Shown one piece after another: positions 31,245-40,472 of a stretch of 43,541 nucleotides of DNA. Position numbers and translations under genes: made by a program. Under the pieces are notes generated by a model. That model was not told where the DNA came from and did not search any database. It saw only the letters and a program-made list of their open reading frames with translations. Position 1 is the first letter of the stretch; every line of letters starts with the position of its first letter. Source of the stretch: Geobacter sp. UBA6802 (GTDB lineage: Bacteria > Desulfobacterota > Desulfuromonadia > Geobacterales > Pseudopelobacteraceae); NCBI GenBank assembly GCA_002452325.1, contig DKFG01000288.1, forward strand, positions 154-43,694. The letters run 5' to 3'.

Positions 31245-32834
31245 TTATTTTTTCAGACAGGCATCCACAATACCGGCTGCTGTTACGCTGATCATGGCAA
31301 GCCCCCCGGTTGACTGGGCCTTGCAGCTGGTATTAGACATGTCAAGCCAGGTTTGCAGCCCTGGGTTCAGCGAGGTGTCGAAAATAGAGGTAACTGATCC
31401 GAAATTTCCGCCACTGTTGGCAATGAAGTTGCACCCTGTAACCGATGGATCACTGTCCCGCAGATCTGTGGCCCCCAGCAGAGTCAGCATTTCCATGAAT
31501 CCGGCATATCGTTTTTGCGAGTTGACACTGTTGTTGACTATCATTTTTGCGGGATTGTTGGGGTCTGCAATCAATCTGCATTCCGGTCCGCCGTTGACGA
31601 TCTCGATGGTGATGTTGAAATTGTTCTTGACGCCGGTTACGGCATCGTATGCCAGACCGAAACAGTTGGCGCCACCGGTACAGGTCTGAGGTGGTCGGTA
31701 TCTGCCCAGCATCACATCATGGATGGATGGTTTGGGTGGCTGGTGGGTCATCACAAACCAGAGTGCAGAGGTATAAAACATGGTGCCGTCCCAGGCCACC
31801 ATGTCGGGCCATTGCAGCAGAAAGTCGTAATTGCCGTTGAAATAGGATGCAGAGAAACCGGCATAATTATAAAAATAGGTCAACTGCTTGGGGCCGCGAC
31901 CGTAGTAGCGGGCATAGCTTCTGCTGCAGTCAAAGGGGGTTTTGTCACAGTTGATCTCAAAATTGGCCTTGCCTGGAGCTGTATTGACAAAACCGTATTC
32001 CCTCAGCCAGGTAAACGAACCGTAGATGCTACCACCTCCGGTCTCCTGGGCAGCATGTCCGAACAATGAGGCCAGTTCATGCCTGCAGGCCTCGTCAACC
32101 GTGCTGAAGTACCCCTTCTCACCGCAGAAAAACGGATATTTGGCAACTGCTGCAAGGAAGTTGTTGTAGGCGTTGGCTTTGAAACCGGTCTCAGCCGGCC
32201 AGGAAACAAGCTGCCCGGCAGTATTGATGTATTTAAGTCCACTATCTCCGCTATACGTGTAGGTGGCCAGCTTATCCCAGGTTGCCTGCGGCATGACCCG
32301 CTTCACCGTTGCAACGTTGGCCGGTTCGTAGGCAGACAGAACCGGCGAACAGGGCAGCATGTATTCCCGGTACAGCGCCTGTTTATCAGCTTCGGTAAAG
32401 CCGCCTGCAGGCGCAGCCTTGGCCAGAGCGCCACTGGCGATGGATGTGTTAATCAGGTTTATGATGGATGTCTGGTCATAATCCGTGGCAGTACAGGTTT
32501 TCAATACAGGATAGGAAGCCTTGACGGCAGGATAGTCATAGTAGGCAAACTCATGTTTCACGCTGGGATCAAAAAGCTTCCAGAGCCCGTCTTCAAAAAA
32601 ATCGGGACAATCATCTTTCACCGGGCAGTGACCACGACTTGCATACCAGGAGTTGGTATAGGTACTCCCCTTATAACAGACCTGGGAGCCGGGGGTTGCG
32701 TAGGTCTCGTTAAAGCTGTACTCGGCGCAGCTTTCCAGGCAACCGCCTGCCGACAAGCTATTGCTGTCGCTGCTGCAACCGACGGCATGCAGCGCCAGTA
32801 GCAGCGCCAGTACCACAATCTGCAGATAGTTCAT
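31245..32834 (-). CDS. GH19 chitinase-like lipoprotein
   Basis: A 529-aa exported protein with a lipoprotein signal (MNYLQIVVLALLLALHAVGC, lipidated Cys20). The catalytic domain (about residues 200-480) shows glycoside hydrolase family 19 signatures: ELASLFGHAAQETGGGS with the catalytic Glu in QETGG, SYARYYGRGPKQLTYFYNYA, and ITIEIVNGGPEC. GH19 enzymes hydrolyse chitin or related N-acetylglucosamine polymers, and some are cell-wall lytic. The N-terminal ~190 residues are cysteine-rich and could bind substrate. ATG 32834 has AAGGAG upstream. It shares a 50-bp identical 5' end with the next gene. The 130 bases upstream hold no gene. Confidence 0.85.
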   Translation of the reverse strand: MNYLQIVVLALLLALHAVGCSSDSNSLSAGGCLESCAEYSFNETYATPGSQVCYKGSTYTNSWYASRGHCPVKDDCPDFFEDGLWKLFDPSVKHEFAYYDYPAVKASYPVLKTCTATDYDQTSIINLINTSIASGALAKAAPAGGFTEADKQALYREYMLPCSPVLSAYEPANVATVKRVMPQATWDKLATYTYSGDSGLKYINTAGQLVSWPAETGFKANAYNNFLAAVAKYPFFCGEKGYFSTVDEACRHELASLFGHAAQETGGGSIYGSFTWLREYGFVNTAPGKANFEINCDKTPFDCSRSYARYYGRGPKQLTYFYNYAGFSASYFNGNYDFLLQWPDMVAWDGTMFYTSALWFVMTHQPPKPSIHDVMLGRYRPPQTCTGGANCFGLAYDAVTGVKNNFNITIEIVNGGPECRLIADPNNPAKMIVNNSVNSQKRYAGFMEMLTLLGATDLRDSDPSVTGCNFIANSGGNFGSVTSIFDTSLNPGLQTWLDMSNTSCKAQSTGGLAMISVTAAGIVDACLKK

Positions 32835-32837
32835 GAT
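32788..32837. repeat. 50-bp exact direct repeat, copy 2 (chitinase signal sequence)
   Basis: Identical to 31182-31231. It encodes the same 15-residue start of the signal peptide, but here leads into a lipobox (HAVGC) instead of a signal peptidase I site. Confidence 0.9.
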
Positions 32838-32964
32838 TTTCTCCTTGTGTGATGCCTGTGATTAACTGTTTCTACTGACAGCCAGTATGTCTCATCTGAA
32901 CGTCACTTAATCTGTTCCGGCACGATCCCGACAGTTCTTGTGTAAAACGGTGGAAGGCTGGCAA

Positions 32965-33210
32965 TCAGCGAAAGTAGTTCGGCCACGGTTCCGCTTCGCG
33001 GCCGGTACTGTTTTCAATAATGGCGCCACCAACCCCGAAGGTGCCGCTGGCGTTTGCCTCCTGGGCCCGCAGCAACGCCACCTGGGCAGCCGCTTCGGCA
33101 GAATGGATGCAGGTGGGGCAGGAAGAGTGGTCGGTATCAGAGGAACAACCGGCCAGTGCGAGCAGTATCAGTAGCGAAATATGGTGGAAAAACTGTTTCA
33201 GCTGTTTCAT
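32965..33210 (-). CDS. Small lipoprotein
   Basis: An 81-aa protein with a clear lipoprotein signal peptide (MKQLKQFFHHISLLILLALA then GCSSD). The mature part is short, with a CPTC pair and an Ala-rich helix (HSAEAAAQVALLRAQEANAS). The function is unknown. The ATG at 33210 has GGGAGG nine bases upstream. The frame is open to an ATG at 33279 that overlaps the stop of the preceding gene, but this would bury the signal peptide. Confidence 0.65.
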   Translation of the reverse strand: MKQLKQFFHHISLLILLALAGCSSDTDHSSCPTCIHSAEAAAQVALLRAQEANASGTFGVGGAIIENSTGREAEPWPNYFR

Positions 33211-33250
33211 GGTTGTCTGCCTCCCGGTCAAAGGATTAACGTACAGGGGA

Positions 33251-33268
33251 TGGCCTGAAACCGCCCCG
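33251..33268. repeat. Copy 2 of the 18-base repeat
   Basis: TGGCCTGAAACCGCCCCG, identical to 27994-28011, again between a stop codon and the ribosome binding site of a signal-peptide gene. The flanking GGGGA on the left preserves the potential hairpin. Confidence 0.55.
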
Positions 33269-33275
33269 TTTTCAT

Positions 33276-34577
33276 TCATCTCTTCAGCCTGAAGGTATAG
33301 GCATCGGTCATAACCGGCTGTTTCTGCGCCGTGTTGTCGGCAGTATAAAACTTGATCTTCATGCTCAAGTCATCAACATCCATGGCCACCGACCAGATGG
33401 CGCGCACCGGAAACGGCGCCGCAGCACCTTCCGAGGCGTCATCAGCATAGCCATAGACCAGGCTCATGGCGTACAGACCGTCATCAAGGGTGTACTTCAG
33501 GAAGGCCGAGGCCTGCAGGTAGTCATAGAGCCGCATGTAGCGGTAAAAGGTGTTGTAGGACTGGGATTTGTCGTAGGTGTATTTTGACGGATCAGAGTTC
33601 AGTCGCATGGAATGGTTGGTGATGATGGTCGGTTTACCTGCAGGCTGACGGATCAGGGTGTAGGTCATCTTTTTATCAGCGTCGAGAAAAAACTCCAGAA
33701 TAGCGGCGTTGCCGCTGCGGTCGCCGATCAGGAAATGGATGCCATCCACCGGAAAATAGACCTTGAGATTTTTCAGCAACTGCTCCACCTCATCAATAGT
33801 GGTAGCATTTTCCAGCAGCAGACGCACCATCTGCAGATAGCTCAATCCCTCCTGCACGGTCAGTTTGGTCAGGTCATGGATCACACCGCCCGGTGTAAAG
33901 GTCAGCGCCTGGTCCACCAGCCCGCTGATCACCAGCCCTTTTTCGTTGAATCCGTCGTAGGCCCCGTTCATCAGATCAAAGGTGCCCACCACCATGGCAG
34001 CATGGCCGCCATCCTGGGGATAGGTCTCAAGGATGTAGTTACGGGAAAAGAGCTTGTTTCCCAGGGCTGTTTTGCTCTTGCCCATGAACTGGTTGATATC
34101 CACGGTGTAGAAATCCATCACCCGCGCAGTAAACGAGTTTCCGGTGGCCGTGACCGCCTTTGGAAAGAAGATGGCAGAGCAGTTGACCGGAAAGATGTCG
34201 TACCAGAGTGAGCTGCTGTCGTACAGATCGGTTGCCCCCCAGCCGTAGTAGGCTTCGATACCTTTCTGGCGCTGGGCAAGGTACGGGAAGTTCTGCTGGA
34301 TATAGGAATTTCTATCCTGCTTGGCCTGCTGGGTAGGAAAAGGAAATGGCCGCGCCTGGTACTGCTCCTTTGACAGCCTGGCAATGGCTGCGCCGATCTC
34401 CTGATTGGAGCCCCGCAGCACGATATGCCGCACCTCCTGATAATTATCGGCTGATTTGGCCAGAATCACCTCATTGGTAACGATGGCTCCGTTGCCTGAA
34501 TTACCTGAGTCGCCGCAGGCGGATAACAGCAGAATCGGCAGGAGTAACGCCAGCAATGATGCTAATTGTTTGAACAT
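33276..34577 (-). CDS. Ntn-hydrolase lipoprotein, peptidase C45/acyltransferase-like
   Basis: A 433-aa protein with a lipoprotein signal (LLLPILLLSAC, Cys21). The body resembles N-terminal-nucleophile amidohydrolases of the C45/choloylglycine hydrolase group: the likely nucleophile Cys133 in PVNCSAIFF, followed by TGNSFTARVMDFYTVDI, then MVVGTFDLMNGAYDGFNEKG and LIGDRSGNAAILEF. Relatives cleave or form linear amide bonds (penicillin, bile salts, peptides, acyl-amino acids). These enzymes normally need the nucleophile at the N-terminus after processing, so autocleavage before Cys133 would release the lipid-anchored prodomain; this is inference. ATG 34577 is in a co-directional array. Confidence 0.75.
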   Translation of the reverse strand: MFKQLASLLALLLPILLLSACGDSGNSGNGAIVTNEVILAKSADNYQEVRHIVLRGSNQEIGAAIARLSKEQYQARPFPFPTQQAKQDRNSYIQQNFPYLAQRQKGIEAYYGWGATDLYDSSSLWYDIFPVNCSAIFFPKAVTATGNSFTARVMDFYTVDINQFMGKSKTALGNKLFSRNYILETYPQDGGHAAMVVGTFDLMNGAYDGFNEKGLVISGLVDQALTFTPGGVIHDLTKLTVQEGLSYLQMVRLLLENATTIDEVEQLLKNLKVYFPVDGIHFLIGDRSGNAAILEFFLDADKKMTYTLIRQPAGKPTIITNHSMRLNSDPSKYTYDKSQSYNTFYRYMRLYDYLQASAFLKYTLDDGLYAMSLVYGYADDASEGAAAPFPVRAIWSVAMDVDDLSMKIKFYTADNTAQKQPVMTDAYTFRLKR

Positions 34578-34648
34578 GGGTAATCCCCTTTCAATGAACC
34601 TTATGGTGCAACCGTCTAAAAGCAGGACAACAATTCTGCATCATGTAC

Positions 34649-37168
34649 TTACCAGAGCAGGTACGCCCCGTTCGTACACAGGGAAGGTACAGGATAAGGT
34701 GAACCGCCGCCATAGGTGATCTTAAACCTGGACGGATCCCCTGCTATTGCTGCCTTCCACTGTGCCCCTGTGCAGGGCCCCGACATGCCGTTCGGACAGG
34801 TGACCGTGTGGTCCGTCACAGGAAGATACTCAGCCTTGGTGACAATCGGCACAACATACTGCGGGCATACAGTGCCGCCTTGAAACGGTGAGCTGGGAAA
34901 CGTCGTATGGTACGGGCCGAGGTGTGCTACCGCGACACCTTTGACGGTCGGCACAGACACCTGATCATCAAAGAAGGCATTGCTGAACTGCACCCCTTGC
35001 ATCTTTGCGTTGTTGAAATTGGCGCCGAACAGGAAGGCGCCTATGAAGACCGCGCCGCTCTGGCCGGTTGTTGGGTCTGAAGAGAGGTTTGAATTGCTGA
35101 AATTAACCCCCAGGGCCAGGGCATTGGTAAATTTTGCCGCGGTCAGGGTGGCAAGGGACATGTCTGTACCGCTTAGATAGGCGCCGGTAAAATCCGTATT
35201 GGACATGGTCGCTTTATGGGCGCTGGCGCAGGAGGTGGTTTTGCAGTTGATATCAGGAACGCAGGAGTCTCTGGTTGTCATGCTGTGAAAGTTTGTATTG
35301 ACGAATGAGGCGCCGCTCATCTCGGCATAGGCCAGATTGACATTCTGCAGGTAGGCCCCGTTTAAGGTGGCAGCCTTTTGCTGGATCGGATCCTTGTTGA
35401 GCTGCGCCCTGCACATATTGGCGCTCTTGAGGTTGGCATTGTCCAGACGGGCGTTCTGAAGGACGGCGTCAATCAGCGTAGTGTTGATGAGCGAGCTGTT
35501 TGACAGGTTTGCCCTTGTAAAGTTGGTTCTCCGGAAATCCCTGTTGTTAAGTGTATGGTTGGCAAGGCTGACATCCTGCAGATTGCAGCCGGGACAGTCG
35601 TTAGAAACGACCACCTCAATGGCCCGGAAGGCATTCAGGGATTGAATCGGCCCAAGTCCTTTAAACCGCGCATCATTGGCGGTATTGGGAATGTCAATAC
35701 CCACCACCGCCACATTCCCTTTATACCCGCTTTGGTCAAACAGCTTGATGGTGGCATCATGCCCGACACGGATGGAGCGAACCGCAAAACCTGAAAAATC
35801 AACAGCAGGCAGGGGTGACTCCGTATTAAAAACCACGGCCTGGCCGGTAAAGTTTACGCCGGAATATAAAACCACCTCGTTTTTTCCAATTGTTCCAAGG
35901 TCTGAGGCTTTATCATAGAAGCGGTAGATCTCTTTGAGACCAAGTGTGTAGGAATAATTCCCCGGTTCCCAGCCCCAGCAGTTCTGGTAAAAAACATCCG
36001 TCAAAACAAAATTGTCCCCGGCCGAACCGTTACGCTGTTTCAGGGCAAGCGTACGTCCCCCCATACTGCCGGTGTCATAGCTTATTTGAAATTCATATTG
36101 ATCAAAATAGGGGTTCTCGTAAAACGACTGCACCGAACCGGTCCACCTCGTTTTGGCCCAGTCTTTCTTGTAGTAGTCAGCACCGTAGATACCACCGTTA
36201 TGAAAGGACTGCTGAATGGTAAAATCACCCACTGCATATCCATAACCGGCTTCCTCGGCCCAGCATCCGGTCCTTGCGCCGTAGTGCCAGTCTTTTCCGC
36301 TGTTGGGAGAATAGGCGACAATAGTGGCCTGATAGAGCGATTGTGGGCCAAGGGCCTTGGCATACAGCTTGTAAAGTTTCTGGTCGAGGTTATGGGGCAC
36401 GAGACTCATCAGGTGAGCGGGATCTCCTATTTTGACGGGAGCGAAGCCACCTTCAGGGATAAGCGGATAGGCCTTTTTACCCATAAAGGTGATATCGGCC
36501 GATATACGGGTTATATATTGATTGTAAAAACTGATCGGCTGCGACGGCAGCTGGTCGGCAAGGCTCAGCAGATAGCCGCTGTTTTTGAAAAACTCCATCC
36601 TTTTTACGGTGTCTGTCCATTGCAACAGCCTGAAGGCCCTGAAGATCCCTTCTCCGGCGTCAAAGGGTTTCTGCCCTGCCTCCAAGACGGGTGGTAACGA
36701 TTCCTCTGGTTTCTTTTTATAGATGAAAGAGGATGAACAATGATCCGGCAGGGGAGTTACCTCGCTGATGGTCAGCGTATAGCTACCCTGGGGAATGTCC
36801 ATCCGGACAGAAGGATTCTGCAGGTTGATATGAAACAGCTCATTGCCGGTTGCATTTCCGGTCAGCTTCAGGCTCTTGATACAGGGATTATTGGTATCCA
36901 GCGTCAAGGTCATATCCGTATCGCGATCAAAATAATACGGCAGGTTATGCACCGTCTGCTCGCCCGGCAGGGACGATTTTGAGGCGGCCAGACGATCATC
37001 TATCCGCACCACCAGGGTCTGATCATCACGGGCATAAAGCCGGGGGTTGGCGTCAAACTCTTCAGAGTAGATCCACGGCTGGTCTGAAAATTGTGGCTGC
37101 GCTGCAGTGTCATAGTCACCGCTGCAGGCAGTAAGTGCGATACACAACAGATAGAACAGCCTTTTCAT
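34649..37168 (-). CDS. Lipoprotein with crystallin-like and pentapeptide-repeat domains
   Basis: An 839-aa protein with a lipobox at LLCIALTAC (Cys15). The N-terminal ~430 residues are of unknown type. Residues about 440-530 resemble a beta/gamma-crystallin domain (NEVVLYSGVNFTGQAVVFNT and IKLFDQSGYKGNVAVVG). Residues about 535-760 are pentapeptide repeats of the A(N/D)Lxx type (RRTNFTRANLSNSSLINTTL, LDNANLKSANM, GAYLQNVNLAYAEMSGASF), interrupted by a Cys-rich insert (DSCVPDINCKTTSC). It is probably a structural or binding protein at the outer membrane. It lies 19 bases after the Tat lipoprotein gene, so it is co-transcribed with it. Confidence 0.72.
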   Translation of the reverse strand: MKRLFYLLCIALTACSGDYDTAAQPQFSDQPWIYSEEFDANPRLYARDDQTLVVRIDDRLAASKSSLPGEQTVHNLPYYFDRDTDMTLTLDTNNPCIKSLKLTGNATGNELFHINLQNPSVRMDIPQGSYTLTISEVTPLPDHCSSSFIYKKKPEESLPPVLEAGQKPFDAGEGIFRAFRLLQWTDTVKRMEFFKNSGYLLSLADQLPSQPISFYNQYITRISADITFMGKKAYPLIPEGGFAPVKIGDPAHLMSLVPHNLDQKLYKLYAKALGPQSLYQATIVAYSPNSGKDWHYGARTGCWAEEAGYGYAVGDFTIQQSFHNGGIYGADYYKKDWAKTRWTGSVQSFYENPYFDQYEFQISYDTGSMGGRTLALKQRNGSAGDNFVLTDVFYQNCWGWEPGNYSYTLGLKEIYRFYDKASDLGTIGKNEVVLYSGVNFTGQAVVFNTESPLPAVDFSGFAVRSIRVGHDATIKLFDQSGYKGNVAVVGIDIPNTANDARFKGLGPIQSLNAFRAIEVVVSNDCPGCNLQDVSLANHTLNNRDFRRTNFTRANLSNSSLINTTLIDAVLQNARLDNANLKSANMCRAQLNKDPIQQKAATLNGAYLQNVNLAYAEMSGASFVNTNFHSMTTRDSCVPDINCKTTSCASAHKATMSNTDFTGAYLSGTDMSLATLTAAKFTNALALGVNFSNSNLSSDPTTGQSGAVFIGAFLFGANFNNAKMQGVQFSNAFFDDQVSVPTVKGVAVAHLGPYHTTFPSSPFQGGTVCPQYVVPIVTKAEYLPVTDHTVTCPNGMSGPCTGAQWKAAIAGDPSRFKITYGGGSPYPVPSLCTNGAYLLW

Positions 37169-37187
37169 GGCGCCTCCCTTTGCTCTT

Positions 37188-40100
37188 TTATGGTGTTGAA
37201 GGTATCCATCTGCTTATGGACGGCTCGGTCACGGCAGGCAGAGACTGGTTAGTCATTTTCAGCGCCTCCATATTGGCTGAAAAGACATCACGCCAGTAAC
37301 TGACGGCAATCTTCATGCCGCTGAAATTGCTGGTCCGCGATACAAACGTGCCGTCCGGCCCATAGATATCCAGATAGAACCGGTAGTCTGCCACATCCAG
37401 ACGGTAACAGAGCAGATAGATATAGCCGGTGTACTCCGTCGCCATATCCAGGTACTGGTACTCCTTTGCGCTGTATTTGAGCGGGGCGAAATAGGACCTG
37501 CCGTTGTTGAATATCTTCATCGGGTTGCCGCCCGTATCAAAGGCCTGGATACGGTTATTGGCCGTCTCAAGGATCAGGATCTCCCCTTTGGGGGTCAGGG
37601 CGGCGCACAGCGGGCCGTCAAGGAGCCCCTCTCTGATACCCTGGCCGCCATAGACGGCGGCAAACGAGGCCTGGTCGTCCGTTGTGGGTTCCTGAGGCAG
37701 GGTAAGCACCTCTATCTTGCTCAAGGTGGCATTGATGCTGACGATCTTGCCGTTGGGATGCAGCAGCATGGCGTCCGAACTGAAATTGAGCCTGCCCCAG
37801 GCCCGGTTGGAGGCAGGCCCGTCAAATTCAGGTTTATTCCTCAAGGCCAGCCGGATCTGGCGGATCACATTGCCGCCGTCCACATCAATATAGAAGTTTC
37901 GCTGGGTACGGGAGTTGCCCATAAGGTCATAGGTGATCTTGACCGGTGAGCGCTGGCCGCATGACAGGGTATATGAATCCTCCGGCAGTTCGGTTGTGGA
38001 GATATTGGCAAAGAAATACATCTGCCCCGCTCCGCCCGAACATGCCTGGGACGCCTGACCGTAGGCCTGCCAGGCATACCCGACTGAGGCAAAGGTATTG
38101 CTGTCGGCAATATCAAGGATCTGACACAACTGTCCCTGGGTTTGGTTGCATTGTCCGATGGGGGTGGGAACAGGAGGGGTGGTCGTCGGTGTCCAGACAT
38201 GCCTGCCCTGGCTGTCCAGGTTTGTCTTTTCCTTGTGCGAATAATAGGTGGCAGGGGTCAGGGGCACCTGGTTCTGTACGATAGTCATGACAAAGTAATC
38301 TTTGGTGTTGTCACCGTACTCAAGGGTTGCATACCCGGCCAGCCAGCCGGTGGGGGAGTAGAAGCCCACGGCAATGGATACCGAGCCGCCGTAGGGGACA
38401 TTGGGGATTGTAGCAATAATCGGTGCTGTCCTGGTGGTGGCAGGCATCTGCGCCTTCAGCTGGATCGGGGTGGCGCTGTCAACAACCTTGCTGCCGTCAA
38501 GCAACTGGCAGGTGACCGTCACCAGATAACAGGTTGCCACTGAAGGGAACCCTTCCGGGTTTTTCGGGTCATGGTGTACTTCAACGTTAATATCATGGCT
38601 GAGCGACAGGGTTTTGACATAGCTCCAGGGAGAATTGAGTATCTGCGTGGTGGTCTGGGCTAACTGGGCTGCCGACGCAAGACTGGAAATCGCGCTGAAT
38701 ACGGCGCCGATGATCGGGATCGCCTTTGCTATCTGACTGACGCCGATTGCCGACAACAGGGCCGGTAGCAGATACTTTGAACTGACCGCCGCCAGCAGTG
38801 CCTTGCCAATTTCCACGGCCAGTCCCAACAACTTTTGGCTATTCCCGGACGACAGCGCCTCAATAATAATGGCATGCAATGAGATAAACAGCCTGATCAC
38901 CTCAATGATCATGGCGGCATTTTTCTGCTTGGCAAACAGCTTGTACGAAGAGGCGGCACCTGCCAGCAGAAACAGGCCGGGTATGGCCAGATCAAAGACC
39001 GCCGTCAGGGTCGTGCCGGTCTGGATATGTTTGTAATGGTTGTCGCCCCGCCCGATGGTGCAGCCGATGATCTGGATCTTGCTGGCAATGGGCGGGATCG
39101 GGATGTCAAAATCGACCTCCGTATCCTTGACCTTAACGCCGAAGGCAACAAAGTTTGTTTCAACCACCCGCAATATGGTGTCGAATTCATAGTTGGGGCC
39201 GGAAAGCACAAATGAGGAGGGGCTGTATTTGGCAAAGAAATCATTGCCGATCAGCGAATGGGCGATCGGTTTGTTATTGGCGTTCAGGTATCGCACATGC
39301 ATGGACAGGTGCCGTGTATAGCTGTTTACGGCCCTGAAACGGGTCACCGTATTCCCGGCATCCTTTTTTCCGGACAGGTACTGCAGCTTATAGCCGCCGC
39401 CGGTGCACACGTCCGTCAAGGTCATGCGCACATCACTGTTCAGGGTTTCAGCAGCAACCGTGGACGCATCGGTATAGCTGCGTCCATCCTGCAGGGTGCA
39501 GAGTTTCCCCTTCAGTTCTGATGGGTCGGTGACATCGGAGAGGTTGACATAGAGCAGGGGATCCTGCTTGACGGCGCTCAGTGAATCCTTGATGGCCACC
39601 CCGGCAAACTGCATGGTGGTTTCGCTGTACTGGATTATCTGGATAATGGCGCCGTCGTCGTCCCGCAACGGATTGCCCTGATCATCCTTCAACACCACGT
39701 TCTCCGACCAGCTGTTTCCCTGGGCCTTGATGATCTGTGCCAGCACCTCTGTCGCAGGCTCCTGGCTGATGATGTTGTGCATGACATGGGCTGCGCTGTC
39801 AGCGTCAAAGGACATGATCTCCGGGAAGCTGAAGACAATGGCCGACGCCGTATCAGTGGGGGCTATCAGCTCCTCCTCACCATCAAAGCCGTAGGCGCCG
39901 TTCATATCATTGACAAGCCCGTAGTATTTTGCCTTGAGCGCACCCCTGCCTGTCCTGTCCGAGGTCGGCAGCGCCTTGTCAAGGGACGCCCTGGGGACAT
40001 GCAGGAACAGAGACACCGTTCCCCAGAGGCTGTCAGCGTTAGGGAAGGTTGGCACCTTTTTAACGTACAGCAGCTGGACATCATCTGCAGGCAGCGCCAG

Positions 40101-40412
40101 GTTTGGGAGCAGATGCGTAATATGGGAATCAGGCACTAACCTTAAGAAGTCATTTGACTTCTTTGCATCACGGATCAACTCCGGCGTGGTTCTTAGTAAT
40201 TTGATCTCGTTTCCGCCCACGGAAAGAAAAAAATCATAGCCTGCATAGTTGAGGTGGGAATGGTCAAAATAGAGGGTTTTTATCTCCTTATTTCCACTGT
40301 CCCCACCGCTGCTTCCGCAGGACTGCAACAGCCCCGGCATGCCCGCCGCAGCAGTCAGCACCGCCATGGTCTTCATAAAATCGCGGCGTGACAAACCTTT
40401 GATTTTTTTCAT
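37188..40412 (-). CDS. Tat-exported lipoprotein with NHL-like propeller segment
   Basis: A protein of about 1074 aa starting MKKIKGLSRRDFMKTMAVLT with a twin-arginine motif SRRDFMK, followed by a lipobox LLQSC, so it should be folded before export and then lipidated. Two or more hydrophobic helices occur near residues 470-600 (FDLAIPGLFLLAGAASS, YLLPALLSAIGVSQIAKAIP), unusual for an exported protein and perhaps pore- or membrane-inserting. Near the C-terminus REGLLDGPLCAALTPKGEIL, LETANNRIQAFD resembles NHL repeats. The function is unknown. ATG 40412 has GGAGG seven bases upstream; the frame continues to 40466 but the signal argues for 40412. Confidence 0.72.
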   Translation of the reverse strand: MKKIKGLSRRDFMKTMAVLTAAAGMPGLLQSCGSSGGDSGNKEIKTLYFDHSHLNYAGYDFFLSVGGNEIKLLRTTPELIRDAKKSNDFLRLVPDSHITHLLPNLALPADDVQLLYVKKVPTFPNADSLWGTVSLFLHVPRASLDKALPTSDRTGRGALKAKYYGLVNDMNGAYGFDGEEELIAPTDTASAIVFSFPEIMSFDADSAAHVMHNIISQEPATEVLAQIIKAQGNSWSENVVLKDDQGNPLRDDDGAIIQIIQYSETTMQFAGVAIKDSLSAVKQDPLLYVNLSDVTDPSELKGKLCTLQDGRSYTDASTVAAETLNSDVRMTLTDVCTGGGYKLQYLSGKKDAGNTVTRFRAVNSYTRHLSMHVRYLNANNKPIAHSLIGNDFFAKYSPSSFVLSGPNYEFDTILRVVETNFVAFGVKVKDTEVDFDIPIPPIASKIQIIGCTIGRGDNHYKHIQTGTTLTAVFDLAIPGLFLLAGAASSYKLFAKQKNAAMIIEVIRLFISLHAIIIEALSSGNSQKLLGLAVEIGKALLAAVSSKYLLPALLSAIGVSQIAKAIPIIGAVFSAISSLASAAQLAQTTTQILNSPWSYVKTLSLSHDINVEVHHDPKNPEGFPSVATCYLVTVTCQLLDGSKVVDSATPIQLKAQMPATTRTAPIIATIPNVPYGGSVSIAVGFYSPTGWLAGYATLEYGDNTKDYFVMTIVQNQVPLTPATYYSHKEKTNLDSQGRHVWTPTTTPPVPTPIGQCNQTQGQLCQILDIADSNTFASVGYAWQAYGQASQACSGGAGQMYFFANISTTELPEDSYTLSCGQRSPVKITYDLMGNSRTQRNFYIDVDGGNVIRQIRLALRNKPEFDGPASNRAWGRLNFSSDAMLLHPNGKIVSINATLSKIEVLTLPQEPTTDDQASFAAVYGGQGIREGLLDGPLCAALTPKGEILILETANNRIQAFDTGGNPMKIFNNGRSYFAPLKYSAKEYQYLDMATEYTGYIYLLCYRLDVADYRFYLDIYGPDGTFVSRTSNFSGMKIAVSYWRDVFSANMEALKMTNQSLPAVTEPSISRWIPSTP

Positions 40413-40472
40413 GTTCTGGCCTCCAATCTGTTTAGCTGCTCTGTGTATGCCGGTGTCCGGCGCCACATCCTG

